Part shown: piece by piece, positions 1-8,495 of the stretch | Layout of the letters: each line of letters opens with the position of its first letter | Numbering within the stretch: position 1 is the stretch's first letter | Source of the DNA: Pseudomonas frederiksbergensis | GTDB lineage: Bacteria; Pseudomonadota; Gammaproteobacteria; Pseudomonadales; Pseudomonadaceae | Direction: 5' to 3' | Assembly: GCF_017114915.1 (NCBI RefSeq) | Contig: NZ_JAAUOE010000043.1 | Span: forward strand, 1 to 36,619 | DNA: 36,619 bases | Translations under genes and position numbers: made by a program | Notes under the pieces: model-generated | What the model saw: only the letters and a program-made list of their open reading frames with translations | Database searches by the model: none | What the model was told of the DNA's origin: nothing

Positions 1-309
1 AAGAACGCGCCCTCACGGGAAATCATTGCGGCGATCGAAGCCATCGTCAGTGGCGGGACGTTCTACAGTGCCGAAATCGCCCAGCGGCTCATCGCCGACA
101 AAAGTACCGACAACGAACTGACACCCCGTGAAAGCCAGGTGTTGTACAAGATGGCTCAGGGGCTGAACAACAAGGAAATGGCCCGCGAACTGGACATTAG
201 CGTCCGGACCGTAGAAACCCATCGCCTGAGCATCCGCCGCAAACTCAACATCGACAAACCCGCCGCCCTCGTGAAATACGCGATCGATCACGGGATCATT
301 TCCCGTTAG
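1..309 (+). CDS. LuxR/NarL-type response regulator, C-terminal fragment
   Basis: The gene is cut by the left window edge; only the last 102 residues are visible, ending in TAG. From about residue 38 of the fragment the sequence is a GerE/LuxR helix-turn-helix: LTPRESQVL, then GLNNKEMARELDIS, then the recognition helix VRTVETHRLSIRRKLNI. The part before it (REIIAAIEAIVSGGTFYS) looks like the last helix of a receiver domain plus the linker found in NarL/FixJ-family two-component regulators, in the style of RpaB/UvrY-like proteins. It would therefore bind DNA in response to phosphorylation by a sensor kinase that is not in this window. The phospho-acceptor Asp and the true start lie outside. Target genes cannot be told. 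It is convergent with the next gene, 18 bases away. Confidence 0.85.
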   Translation, partial: KNAPSREIIAAIEAIVSGGTFYSAEIAQRLIADKSTDNELTPRESQVLYKMAQGLNNKEMARELDISVRTVETHRLSIRRKLNIDKPAALVKYAIDHGIISR

Positions 310-327
310 CAGTGCTGCTTTCACAAC

Positions 328-852
328 TTACACCGCACTCGTATTCACCACACGTGCAGTACGGATAAACAAGGCGCGCACCTTGTCCCAGAAATTACCC
401 CCCAGCACGAAAAAGCTGCCGATCAACAGGGCATCGCCCAGCGCCTGGACCTGCCAGAGGTTCGGTCTGAGCCCCGGCCACAACGTGTCCACATAGGGTT
501 CGAGAAACGATGAGATCAGCGGCAGGCAAAACATCACCAGGCCAATCCGATGGCGGGCCGGACCTACTTCCACGTCAGCCGCTGGGGCAAGCGCGGAGAC
601 ATAACCAAACACGCTGCGCTTGAGTTGCTGAAAGCCGGACTTGCCCATGACGGCGATGGCGAGGATCAACATAATCTTGTTACTGATAAACAGGATGCCT
701 GTCAGCGCCGCGATCTTTGGGCCTGGCACATCCGCCGCGGCAGCGAGTGGCACCGCCAGCCAGGACAGCAAAATCAAACAGATAATCGCGATGCCTGCTT
801 TGAAGCGCCAACTGGTGGAACTGGAGGCAATGTCGTCCTGGGGGCTGCTCAT
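328..852 (-). CDS. Transporter suffix domain-containing small membrane protein
   Basis: A 174-residue protein starting with ATG at 852. It has about four hydrophobic segments: residues 18-38 (IAIICLILLSWLAVPLAA), roughly 46-68, 102-116 and 138-154. The pattern, length and motifs such as GKSGFQQLKRSVFGYV and GDALLIGSFFVLGGNFWDK fit the family called transporter suffix domain proteins. This module sits at the C-terminus of some transporters and also occurs as a stand-alone inner membrane protein in Pseudomonas. Its biochemical role is not known. It is transcribed alone on the minus strand, with a 284-base gap containing a REP pair upstream. Confidence 0.65.
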   Translation of the reverse strand: MSSPQDDIASSSTSWRFKAGIAIICLILLSWLAVPLAAAADVPGPKIAALTGILFISNKIMLILAIAVMGKSGFQQLKRSVFGYVSALAPAADVEVGPARHRIGLVMFCLPLISSFLEPYVDTLWPGLRPNLWQVQALGDALLIGSFFVLGGNFWDKVRALFIRTARVVNTSAV

Positions 853-976
853 GGTTTTCGTACCTTTTTGTTTGGCCCAAATGAATAACTTTCAGAAGCG
901 TAGCAGTTGGTCGGTCCCATGATCGTCCAACATGAGCTTGTAATTGTCCGGGCTGTACTAACCTAAGCGAAACCAA

Positions 977-1074
977 ATCCTGTAGGAGCGAGGCTTGCCC
1001 GCGAAGAATGCACCGCGTTTTTTCAGGTATTACGCGTCATCGTTCTTCGCGGGCAAGCCTCGCTCCTACAGGAT
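977..1074. repeat. REP pair (REPIN) with 32-base perfect inverted arms
   Basis: Bases 977-1008 (beginning ATCCTGTAGGAGCGAGG) are the exact reverse complement of 1043-1074, separated by 34 bases. The core TGTAGGAGCGAGGCTTGCCCGCGAA is the common P. fluorescens-group REP, here as an inverted doublet. It fills most of the otherwise geneless stretch 853-1136 between two divergent genes. In that stretch I see no other clear feature apart from a very short open reading frame at 1108-1143. Confidence 0.9.
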
Positions 1075-1136
1075 CTTGCCCAGGCATTCAATATTGGGGA
1101 CGCCAGGATGACCCGTGACCTGTTAGTAGTGCTGCG

Positions 1137-2675
1137 ATGCTGACGCGCTCGGGCCGGCTGCTTCTGCTGGGCGCCCTCGGGCTGGGCGGCTGTGTCCGTC
1201 TGGGGCCGGACTTTCAGGCTCCCGGCGAAGCCTGGACAAAACACTGGAACAGCCCCGCGCTTGAACAGGCCAGCCAAAGGCGCCTGAATCCCGATGTTCG
1301 CCAGTGGTGGCAAGTGTTCGCCGACCCGGTCCTCGACGCGTTGATTGCCGAATCGGATGCACACAACTCCAACCTGAAGATTGCCGGCCTTCGTGTCATG
1401 GAAGCCCGTGCCCGGTTGGGCATCGCTCAAAGCGGGCGCTACCCGCAACTGCAACAGGCCAGCGCCGACAGTCTGTACTTCAACCGCCAGCAATCGGGCG
1501 GCAGCAACCCGCAAGACAGCCACTTCTGGCAACACAGCGTGGGCTTTGACGTCGGCTGGGAGCTGGACTTCTGGGGGCGCTTCAGTCGAGCCATCGAGTC
1601 GTCCGATGCCAGTTACTTCGCCGCTCAAGCCAACTATGAAGACGTACTGGTACTGCTGCGTGCCCAGGTGGCCGACACTTACTTCTCGTTGCGCACCACC
1701 GAAGCGCGTTTACGGGTCGCCCGGGAAAACGCCGAACAGCAAAAGCGCAACTTCGAGATCACCGAAAAACTGTTCAACAGCGGCCAGACCGCCGAACTCG
1801 ACTTGCAACAAGCCAAAACCCAGTACCTGGGCACCTTGAGCAGTATTCCGGACCTTGAAGCACAAGTACTGCGCACCCGCAACGCATTGGCCGTGCTGAT
1901 CGGACAGCCGCCCAGCGCCCTGCCTCAATTGCTCGAGAACCAGGGACTGATCCCGCTGGTCGACCGGGCCGTGCTCCAGGACGTGCCGGCCAGCCTGCTG
2001 TTGCGTCGACCGGACGTACGCGCCGCCGAACTCAATGTCGCCGCCCAGTCGGCACTGGTCGGCGTGGCTGAAACCGACTTCTATCCGTCACTGACCTTGC
2101 TGGGCAGCATCGTCTGGACGACCGACTCACTGAGCGGCACCTCCAACAGCCTGGACCTGATCGGCGGCCCCAGTTTGCGCTGGAACCTGTTTGATCACGG
2201 CCAGATCAGCAACAATGTGCGGGTCCAGGATGCGCGGTTGCAGCAGCTGATCGAGGTTTACCGCGATAAAGTCCGCCAAGCCGCGCGGGAGGCCGATGAT
2301 GCCGCCAGCGGCCTGACCAAATCCCTGCAACGCGAGCGGATCCTGTGGGAGGCACAGATCGCCGCCAAGCGTTCGTTGAGCCTGGCCACCACCCAGTATC
2401 GCGAAGGTTATTCGGACTTCCAGCGCGTGCTGGATGCCCAACGCGCACTGCTCGAACAGCAGGACAACTACCTGCTCAGCCGCAGCAACGCCGTGAGCAA
2501 CCTGATCGCGCTGTACAAAGCCCTTGGCGGTGGCTGGTACAGCGCGCGACCCACCGTCGATCCCGCCACTCGCCAGCAAATGGAACAGCGCACCGACTGG
2601 GGCAATCTGCTGAATGAGCCAACCCCCTCGCGCGCACCTTCTCCCACGCCAGACAAGGTCAAAGCCGATGAGTGA
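1137..2675 (+). CDS. NodT-family outer membrane efflux lipoprotein
   Basis: A 512-residue outer membrane factor of a tripartite efflux pump (TolC/OprM-like). The N-terminus is a lipoprotein signal with lipobox LGLGGC, so Cys19 is the likely lipidated residue. Next comes the family's typical LGPDFQAP segment, then two OEP repeats with long helices (for example VADTYFSLRTTEARLRVARENAEQQ in the first half and LLLRRPDVRAAELNVAA in the second). The RRPDVR motif is characteristic of the NodT branch. The C-terminal tail is Pro-rich and long. ATG 1137 is the only good start because TGA at 1116 closes the frame upstream; its ribosome site is weak. It overlaps the adaptor gene by 8 bases, so the three genes to 4831 form one operon. 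Substrate unknown. Confidence 0.93.
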   Translation: MLTRSGRLLLLGALGLGGCVRLGPDFQAPGEAWTKHWNSPALEQASQRRLNPDVRQWWQVFADPVLDALIAESDAHNSNLKIAGLRVMEARARLGIAQSGRYPQLQQASADSLYFNRQQSGGSNPQDSHFWQHSVGFDVGWELDFWGRFSRAIESSDASYFAAQANYEDVLVLLRAQVADTYFSLRTTEARLRVARENAEQQKRNFEITEKLFNSGQTAELDLQQAKTQYLGTLSSIPDLEAQVLRTRNALAVLIGQPPSALPQLLENQGLIPLVDRAVLQDVPASLLLRRPDVRAAELNVAAQSALVGVAETDFYPSLTLLGSIVWTTDSLSGTSNSLDLIGGPSLRWNLFDHGQISNNVRVQDARLQQLIEVYRDKVRQAAREADDAASGLTKSLQRERILWEAQIAAKRSLSLATTQYREGYSDFQRVLDAQRALLEQQDNYLLSRSNAVSNLIALYKALGGGWYSARPTVDPATRQQMEQRTDWGNLLNEPTPSRAPSPTPDKVKADE

Positions 2676-3807
2676 ACCCTCTCTGCCCACCCCCCCACCA
2701 CCCTCCCCCAAAACGCCCGAACCGGCTGCCGATCCGGCGAAAAAAGGCATCAAGTGGGTGATGCTGCTGATCGTCCTGAGCCTGGCCTGGTACTTGTCGG
2801 CTGACCGTTTCACGCCCTATACACAACAGGCTCGGGTGGGTGCCTTTGTGATTCCGGTGGCCGCCGAAGTCGCCGGTCGGGTGACCCGCGTAAATGTGCG
2901 CAACAATCAGGACGTCAAGGCGGGCGATCTGCTGTTTGAAGTGGATCAGCAGCCCTATCAGATTGCCGCCGACCGCGCACGGGCGGACCTGGAGTCCACC
3001 CGCCGGCAAATTGGTGCCAGCACCGCCGGTATTGCCTCCGCGCAAGCTTCGTTACGAGCGGCCCAGGCCAACGAACTCAAGGCCCGGCAGGATAACCAAC
3101 GTCTTGAAAGCTTGTATCGCCAGGACCCCGGGACCATTTCCGTGCGCTTGCTTGAAGTCTCTCGGGCCAGCCGTGAACAAGCCGTGAGTCAGGTCGCCGC
3201 GGCCCGTGCCGAAGTGCAACGCGCGCGGGAACAGGAAGGCGGCAGCGAGGAAGACAACGCGCTGTTGCGCAGCGCCGCTACGGCGTTGTCAAAAGCCGAG
3301 CTGGACCTGGCCAACACCCAGGTTCGCGCGCGCTCGGCGGGTTTGATTACGGATCTGCGCACCGACGTCGGTCAATTCGCCGCAGTCGGGACGCCGGTCA
3401 TGACCTTGATTGCCATTCATGACATGTGGATCAGTGCGGACATGACCGAGAACAACCTGGGGCGAGTCCGGCCCGGGACTCCGGTGGCCATCGTGCTGGA
3501 TGCGCTGCCGGGGGAAATTTTCGAAGGACGGGTGCGCAGCGTCGGTTACGGCGTCAGTGTGGGGCAGACGCCGGCGCCGGGCACCTTGCCCACCGTGCAA
3601 AACAGTCGCGACTGGCTGCGTCCGGCCCAACGCTTTCCGGTGATCATCGAGTTTTCTGACGAGGCGACGAAAGTGCTGCGTGACAGTCGCGCCGTGCGTG
3701 CCGGGGGGCAGGCCGAAGTCATGGCGTTCCCGACGCAGAACAATCCGCTCAATCCCCTGGGACGCTTGTTTGTGTGGCTGATGAGCTGGCTGTCTTATGC
3801 CTACTGA
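2668..3807 (+). CDS. HlyD/EmrA-family periplasmic adaptor protein
   Basis: A 379-residue membrane fusion protein linking an inner membrane pump to the outer membrane channel. A Pro-rich cytoplasmic start (residues 5-22) is followed by one membrane segment at about 28-44. The PYTQQARVGAFVIPVAAEVAG stretch that opens the barrel-sandwich domain comes next, and VAEVAGRV with AGDLLFEVD is the biotinyl-lipoyl half-motif. A helical hairpin spans about 100-210, the second lipoyl half carries ARSAGLITDLRTDVGQF, and a beta-barrel lies near 250-320. The chosen ATG at 2668 overlaps the upstream stop by 8 bases and has AAGGT about 8 bases before it. A longer frame from 2614 would overlap the upstream gene by about 60 bases, so I do not use it. 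The layout matches EmrA/AaeA, whose partners are MFS or FUSC-type pumps. Confidence 0.93.
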   Translation: MSEPSLPTPPPPSPKTPEPAADPAKKGIKWVMLLIVLSLAWYLSADRFTPYTQQARVGAFVIPVAAEVAGRVTRVNVRNNQDVKAGDLLFEVDQQPYQIAADRARADLESTRRQIGASTAGIASAQASLRAAQANELKARQDNQRLESLYRQDPGTISVRLLEVSRASREQAVSQVAAARAEVQRAREQEGGSEEDNALLRSAATALSKAELDLANTQVRARSAGLITDLRTDVGQFAAVGTPVMTLIAIHDMWISADMTENNLGRVRPGTPVAIVLDALPGEIFEGRVRSVGYGVSVGQTPAPGTLPTVQNSRDWLRPAQRFPVIIEFSDEATKVLRDSRAVRAGGQAEVMAFPTQNNPLNPLGRLFVWLMSWLSYAY

Positions 3808-4831
3808 ACGTGCGCCGCGTGTTCAACGCGCACTACGTCTGGCCACGGGCACGGCGCTGTGCCTGGCGATCAGCTTCGGCCTGGCCCTGCCGATCCCCTT
3901 CCTTGCGCCGGTGCTGGCCGTGTTGCTGCTGGCCACGCTTAACAAGCCGCTGCCATTCAAGGCCGGACTCATACTGGCAGTGGTCGCAATGCTGACCACC
4001 GGCATCGGCCTGTTGCTGATTCCGGTCTTGCGTTATTACCCGCTCAGCGGCGTGCTGCTGATCGGTGTCAGTCTGTTCCTGGCCTTTGGTTTCGGGTTGC
4101 GCGGTGGCAACGCCTTGGTCGTGACCTTTCTGATCATCGGCCTGACGATGATTTCCTCGGCCGGCGTTGCCGAGTTCGATCTGGCGATCATGGTCATCGG
4201 TGCTTTGGTCAAAGGTTTGATCCTCGCCGTCATCGTCGTGGCGATCAGTCACTGGCTGTTTCCCGACCCGCCCAATGCGCCCTCCCCACCCGCCGCCAGC
4301 ACGCTGCCGGCGCAGGAAGTGGCCAGGATTGCACTGCGCGCCACCCTGATCGTCATACCGGCGTTCCTGCTGGCACTGATCGACCCGGCCAGTTATCTGC
4401 CGATCATTTTGAAAGCGGTCAGTCTTGGTCAGCAGAGTTCGACGGTAACGACGCGCAATGCCAGTCGCGAACTGCTCGGCTCGACCTTGATGGGCGGGCT
4501 GTTGGCAATCATGTTCTGGAGCGCGCTCAGCCTGTTCGTGCACCTGTGGATGTTCTTTCTGTGGATGCTGCTGTTCGGCTTGCTGTTGGCGCGCAAGCTT
4601 TATGCCCTGAGCCCGACTCGGCAAACCCCGGGGTTCTGGCTCAACAGCCTGGTCACGCTGATCATTCTGCTCGGCCAATCGGTTCAAGACAGTCTTGCCG
4701 GGAAAGACGTCTATACCGCCTTCGCCGTGCGCATGGGGCTGTTTATCGCCCTCACGCTCTATGCCGACCTGATGGTTCATCTGATCGAACAGCGGCAGCG
4801 AACGCCGGGCGTCAGTCAACCCGATCAGTGA
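3797..4831 (+). CDS. DUF2955 family inner membrane protein (FUSC/AaeB-like pump component)
   Basis: A 344-residue integral membrane protein with roughly ten hydrophobic segments in two blocks, residues about 15-165 and 185-325, split by a soluble Pro/Ala-rich linker (DPPNAPSPPAAS). This two-block arrangement resembles the FUSC/aromatic acid exporter membrane repeat, and the sequence fits DUF2955, which is regularly found behind HlyD-type adaptors. The start overlaps the adaptor gene by 11 bases. I infer that it is the energy-coupling inner membrane partner of this tripartite exporter, acting like AaeB for organic acids or similar small molecules. The substrate is not visible from sequence. 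It converges with the AraC-type gene, the two ends overlapping by 7 bases. Confidence 0.85.
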   Translation: MPTERAPRVQRALRLATGTALCLAISFGLALPIPFLAPVLAVLLLATLNKPLPFKAGLILAVVAMLTTGIGLLLIPVLRYYPLSGVLLIGVSLFLAFGFGLRGGNALVVTFLIIGLTMISSAGVAEFDLAIMVIGALVKGLILAVIVVAISHWLFPDPPNAPSPPAASTLPAQEVARIALRATLIVIPAFLLALIDPASYLPIILKAVSLGQQSSTVTTRNASRELLGSTLMGGLLAIMFWSALSLFVHLWMFFLWMLLFGLLLARKLYALSPTRQTPGFWLNSLVTLIILLGQSVQDSLAGKDVYTAFAVRMGLFIALTLYADLMVHLIEQRQRTPGVSQPDQ

Positions 4832-5745
4832 GATTCAGCGGGATAACCGGCCCTTGCAAGCGTCTGGCTGGGAAGCTCCTGGAACAACGCGCGATAACTG
4901 CTGGAAAACCGCCCCAAGTGCCAGAACGACCACTGCATCGCCACTTGCGCGATCGTCGTTTCCTTGTCAGTTCGGCTGAGCAATTCACGGCGCGCGCTGT
5001 TGAGCCGGCGCAAGCGCAACCAATGCGTGGGTGTCATCCCGGTGTACGCCTTGAACGCCTGCTGCAACTGGCGCAACGAAACCCCGGCCACTTGGGACAG
5101 CTCCAGTAAATTGAGGGTTTCTTCGGGCATATCGGCGGCCCATTCGGCGACGCGCTTCATCACCGTACGCTCTTCGGCCCGGCGCTGTAAGCCTGCGCGG
5201 TCCAGGCACACACAGGCGTTGTCGAGGATGAACAAACAGTCCTCCAGCAACTGCTGGGTCAATGCCTCTTTGCTCGGCGGATCCAGCGTCTGCGCCAGCC
5301 GCGTCAAGGTGCCGCTCAACCAGCGGCTGAACAGCGCGTTCTGCGCGCAATTGAGCGGCGACATGAACAAACCTTCGAGCCGCGCCACGTCCAGACCCTG
5401 CTGTTGAACGAATTGCGGCCCGAACACCACGGCGATTTCCTGGTAGTTCTGCGGGGTGATCCAGATATTGCGGCTCTCGCCGTTCAACAGGTACAGCGCG
5501 TTGTCGCTGCGATCGAAACAGAACGCCAGCGAGCCTTCGGGGGCGCTGAAATTCTGCTCCACGCGGGTGTTCATCTGTTCCTCGTAAATCTCCACGCCTT
5601 GCAAGTCCAGATAGCGCACCCGTCCGGCGAAATGCCCCGGCGACATCTGCTGATAGTGCTGCACCCAACCCGGTGTGGCGCGGATCTGCTCGGCCACGTC
5701 GGCGGTGTCGAAGGCTTGAACCTGTAGCGGATTGCACGTTGTCAT
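4825..5745 (-). CDS. AraC-family transcriptional regulator
   Basis: A 306-residue protein starting at ATG 5745, with AAGG about 8 bases before it. The first 190 residues are a ligand-sensing type region containing YYQQMSPGHFAGRV and SLAFCFDRSDNALYLLNGE, similar to regulators of amine and ethanolamine genes. The last 100 residues are the AraC DNA-binding domain with two helix-turn-helices: LELSQVAGVSLRQLQQAF, TGMTPTHWLRLRRLNSAR, then TIAQVAMQWSFWHLGRFSSSYRALF. It is divergent from the gamma-glutamylamine synthetase gene across a 162-base gap containing a direct repeat that could be its operator. I infer that it controls the 5908-9793 operon; it could also affect the convergent efflux genes. 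It is not proven whether it activates or represses. Confidence 0.9.
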   Translation of the reverse strand: MTTCNPLQVQAFDTADVAEQIRATPGWVQHYQQMSPGHFAGRVRYLDLQGVEIYEEQMNTRVEQNFSAPEGSLAFCFDRSDNALYLLNGESRNIWITPQNYQEIAVVFGPQFVQQQGLDVARLEGLFMSPLNCAQNALFSRWLSGTLTRLAQTLDPPSKEALTQQLLEDCLFILDNACVCLDRAGLQRRAEERTVMKRVAEWAADMPEETLNLLELSQVAGVSLRQLQQAFKAYTGMTPTHWLRLRRLNSARRELLSRTDKETTIAQVAMQWSFWHLGRFSSSYRALFQELPSQTLARAGYPAESH

Positions 5746-5765
5746 GGGGTGACCTTACGCACTCG

Positions 5766-5783
5766 TTTGGTGCGTTTTGGTGC
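5766..5783. promoter_or_regulatory. Direct repeat, candidate AraC-type operator
   Basis: The octamer TTTGGTGC occurs at 5766-5773 and again at 5776-5783, exactly 10 bases (one helical turn) apart. It lies in the 162-base gap between the divergent AraC-type gene and the gamma-glutamylamine synthetase gene. AraC-family proteins commonly bind direct half-sites on one face of the helix, so this is a plausible operator. Assignment rests on position and pattern only. Confidence 0.4.
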
Positions 5784-5907
5784 TGCTGAAAATGGATAGA
5801 TGGAACGCCAAGGCTCACCCAAGATAGTCGCCAACGCGCCACAGGGGAAGTGTGCGGTGGATGAAGCCGCCCTCCCCGGCGTTAATCAAACCGACAATGA
5901 GGTCTTT

Positions 5908-7266
5908 ATGAATGTCCCTTTCGATCAGCTGTTCACGTGGCTGAAAGATCACAAGATTACCGAGGTCGAGTGTGTGGTCAGCGACTTGACCGGCATTGCT
6001 CGCGGCAAGATTGCACCCACCAACAAGTTCCTGCATGAGCGAGGCATGCGCCTGCCGGAAAGTGTGCTGTTGCAAACGGTAACCGGGGACTTTGTCGACG
6101 ACGACATCTACTACGACCTGCTCGACCCGGCCGACATCGACATGGTCTGCAAGCCCGTCGCCGACGCGGTGTACGTGGTGCCGTGGGCCATCGAACCCAC
6201 CGCCATCGTGATCCACGACACCTTCGACAAGTTCGGCAACCCCATCGAACTGTCGCCACGCAACGTGCTGAAGAAAGTGCTGCAGCTCTACACCGATCAA
6301 GGCTGGCAGCCGATTGTCGCGCCGGAAATGGAGTTCTACCTGACCCAGCGCTGCGAAGACCCGGACTTGCCGCTCAAGGCGCCACTGGGGCGTTCGGGGC
6401 GTGCGGAAAGCGGTCGCCAGTCGTTTTCCATCGACGCCGCCAACGAGTTCGATCCGCTGTTTGAAGACGTCTACGACTGGTGCGAACTCCAGGGCCTGGA
6501 CCTCGACACACTGATCCACGAAGACGGCCCGGCGCAGATGGAAATCAACTTCCGTCATGGTGATGCCCTGGACCTGGCGGACCAGATCACTGTGTTCAAA
6601 CGCACCCTGCGCGAAGCAGCACTCAAGCACAACGTCACCGCGACTTTCATGGCCAAACCCATCGGTGACGAGCCCGGCAGTGCCATGCATCTGCATCAAA
6701 GCGTGGTCGACATCGCCACTGGCCAGCCGATCTTCGCCGATGCCGACGGGCAAATGAGCGAGCTGTTCCGGCACCACATCGGCGGCCTGCAGAAGTACAT
6801 CCCTAACGTGCTGCCGATGTTCGCGCCCAACGTCAATTCGTTCCGCCGCTTCCTGCCCGACACCTCGGCGCCGGTCAACGTCGAATGGGGCGAAGAAAAC
6901 CGCACCGTCGGCCTGCGCGTGCCGACCTCAAGCCCCGACGCCATGCGCGTGGAAAACCGCTTGCCGGGCGCCGACGCCAACCCTTACCTGGCGATCGCTG
7001 CGAGCCTGTTGTGCGGTTACCTGGGCATGGTCGAAAAGGTCGAGCCGAGCGCCGCGGTGCAGGGCCGTGCCTATGAGCGGCGCAATCTGCGACTGCCGAT
7101 CACCATCGAGGACGCTCTGACGCGCATGGAAGAGTGCGCAACCATCGAGCGTTACCTGGGCAGCAAATTCGTCCGGGGCTACGTCGCGGTCAAGCGTGCC
7201 GAACATGAAAACTTCAAGCGCGTGATCAGCTCCTGGGAGCGCGAGTTTCTGCTGCTGAGCGTCTAA
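5908..7266 (+). CDS. Glutamine synthetase-family gamma-glutamylamine (polyamine) synthetase
   Basis: A 452-residue cytoplasmic ligase of the glutamine synthetase fold, close to PuuA and the Pseudomonas gamma-glutamylpolyamine/monoamine synthetases, which join glutamate to an amine with ATP. Metal and substrate residues are present: E140 and E142 in APEMEFY, E205 in HEDG, E212 in QMEINF, H263 in HLHQS, R314 in NSFRRF, N331-R332 in EENRTVG, and E349/R351 in RVENRLPGADANPY. The adenylylated Tyr of GlnA (NLYDLP) is replaced by Arg (NLRLP, R395), so GlnE control is not expected. ATG 5908 is chosen because GAGG at 5899-5902 is well placed; an upstream extension to 5800 is non-conserved in character. 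Neighbours (amine binding protein, FAD oxidase) support amine catabolism through gamma-glutamyl intermediates. Confidence 0.92.
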   Translation: MNVPFDQLFTWLKDHKITEVECVVSDLTGIARGKIAPTNKFLHERGMRLPESVLLQTVTGDFVDDDIYYDLLDPADIDMVCKPVADAVYVVPWAIEPTAIVIHDTFDKFGNPIELSPRNVLKKVLQLYTDQGWQPIVAPEMEFYLTQRCEDPDLPLKAPLGRSGRAESGRQSFSIDAANEFDPLFEDVYDWCELQGLDLDTLIHEDGPAQMEINFRHGDALDLADQITVFKRTLREAALKHNVTATFMAKPIGDEPGSAMHLHQSVVDIATGQPIFADADGQMSELFRHHIGGLQKYIPNVLPMFAPNVNSFRRFLPDTSAPVNVEWGEENRTVGLRVPTSSPDAMRVENRLPGADANPYLAIAASLLCGYLGMVEKVEPSAAVQGRAYERRNLRLPITIEDALTRMEECATIERYLGSKFVRGYVAVKRAEHENFKRVISSWEREFLLLSV

Positions 7267-7275
7267 CCCCCCAAT

Positions 7276-7380
7276 GATCGTTCCCACGCTCTGCGTGGGA
7301 ATGCCTCAAGGGACGCTCCGCGTTCCAATGGGACGCAGAGCGTCCCGGGCTGCATTCCCACGCAGAGCATGGGAACGATC
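7276..7380. repeat. Long palindromic intergenic repeat, copy 1
   Basis: The element starts GATCGTTCCCACGC and ends with the near reverse complement GCATGGGAACGATC. Inside are nested small hairpins such as CCCACGCTCTGCGTGGG and GGGACGCAGAGCGTCCC. The same element recurs at 9812-9920. It fills the 140-base gap between the synthetase and binding protein genes and could terminate, pause or stabilise the transcript at that point. Confidence 0.85.
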
Positions 7381-7406
7381 ACCGAATAACTCAAAGAGGT
7401 GTCGAT

Positions 7407-8495
7407 ATGCGTCTATTGAAATCCGTGGTCCCGGTCGCGCTGGCGTTGTGGTTCAGCGCCGGGGCGCAGGCCCAGCCGAGCGTCAGCGTCTACAACTGGA
7501 CCGATTACATCGGCGAGACCACCCTCGCCGACTTCCAGGCAAAAACCGGGATCAAGGTGATCTACGACGTATTCGATTCCAACGAAACCCTGGAGGGCAA
7601 ACTGCTTGCCGGCCGCACCGGGTATGACGTGGTGGTGCCGTCCAACCACTTCCTCGCACGCCAGGTAAAGGCCGGCGCGTTCCTCAAACTGGATCGCTCG
7701 CAACTGCCCAACTTCAAAAACCTCGACCCGAAACTGCTGACGCTGCTGGAAAAAAACGATCCGCAGAACGCGCATTCCGTGCCGTACCTGTGGGGCACCA
7801 ACGGCATCGGCTACAACGTCGACAAGGTCAAGCAAGTGCTGGGCATTGATCACATCGATTCGTGGGCCGTGTTTTTCGAACCCGAGAATCTGAAGAAGCT
7901 CAGTCAGTGCGGCGTGTCGATGATGGATTCGCCGGATGAGGTGTTCCCGGCGGTCCTCAACTACATGGGCATGGACCCACGCAGCGAAAACCCTGCGGAC
8001 TTTAAAAAAGCTGAGGGCAAACTGCTCGCCATCCGGCCTTACATCACCTACTTCCACTCCTCCAAGTACGTCTCGGACCTGGCCAATGGCGACATCTGCG
8101 TGGCCTTCGGCTACTCCGGCGACGTGTTCCAGGCAGCCAATCGCGCCAAGGAAGCGAAGAACGGCGTGAACATCGCCTACTCGATCCCCAAGGAAGGCAG
8201 CAACCTGTGGTTCGACTTGCTGGCAATTCCCGCCGACGCCAGCAACCCGAAACAGGCCCACGCCTTCATCAATAACCTGCTGGACCCGCAAGTGATCGCC
8301 AAGGTCAGCGCCTCGGTGGGTTACGCCAATCCGAATCCGTCGGCCAAGCCCTACATGGACCCTGAGTTGATCAATAATCCAGAGGTCTACCCACCCCAGG
8401 ATGTCCTCGACAAACTCTACATCTCCACCACCCCGCCCCAGGCGATCATGCGTTTGATGACCCGCTCCTGGAGCAAAGTGAAGTCCAACCAATGA
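7407..8495 (+). CDS. Periplasmic polyamine-type ABC substrate-binding protein (PotF/SpuD-like)
   Basis: A 362-residue periplasmic binding protein with a Sec signal peptide cleaved after AQA (residue 22); AGAGG precedes the ATG. The body follows PotF/SpuD closely: VYNWTDYIGE (W31, Y34), DVFDSNETLEGKLLAG, VVPSNHFL, DEVFPAVLNYMG, YFHSSKYVSDLANGDICVAFGY, NRAKEAKNGVNI, WFDLLAIPADA and a C-terminal YPPQDVLDKLY. From memory of PotF, the ligand-box Trp in GWAGDVWQ is Tyr here (Y236, GYSGDVFQ), while the following Asp (D239) remains, so the ligand may not be plain putrescine. No permease or ATPase gene lies next to it; it probably works with a transporter encoded elsewhere. It overlaps the FAD oxidase gene by 4 bases. 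Confidence 0.9.
   Translation: MRLLKSVVPVALALWFSAGAQAQPSVSVYNWTDYIGETTLADFQAKTGIKVIYDVFDSNETLEGKLLAGRTGYDVVVPSNHFLARQVKAGAFLKLDRSQLPNFKNLDPKLLTLLEKNDPQNAHSVPYLWGTNGIGYNVDKVKQVLGIDHIDSWAVFFEPENLKKLSQCGVSMMDSPDEVFPAVLNYMGMDPRSENPADFKKAEGKLLAIRPYITYFHSSKYVSDLANGDICVAFGYSGDVFQAANRAKEAKNGVNIAYSIPKEGSNLWFDLLAIPADASNPKQAHAFINNLLDPQVIAKVSASVGYANPNPSAKPYMDPELINNPEVYPPQDVLDKLYISTTPPQAIMRLMTRSWSKVKSNQ

Noticed and set aside
299..327. Possible terminator AGCAGTGCTGCT at the end of the response regulator
   Set aside because: The stem is only five bases with a two-base loop and no T run; too weak to call.
3833..4819. 328-codon open frame on the minus strand
   Set aside because: It is antisense to the DUF2955 gene; its Gln/Asp/His-rich translation is the expected shadow of a membrane protein.
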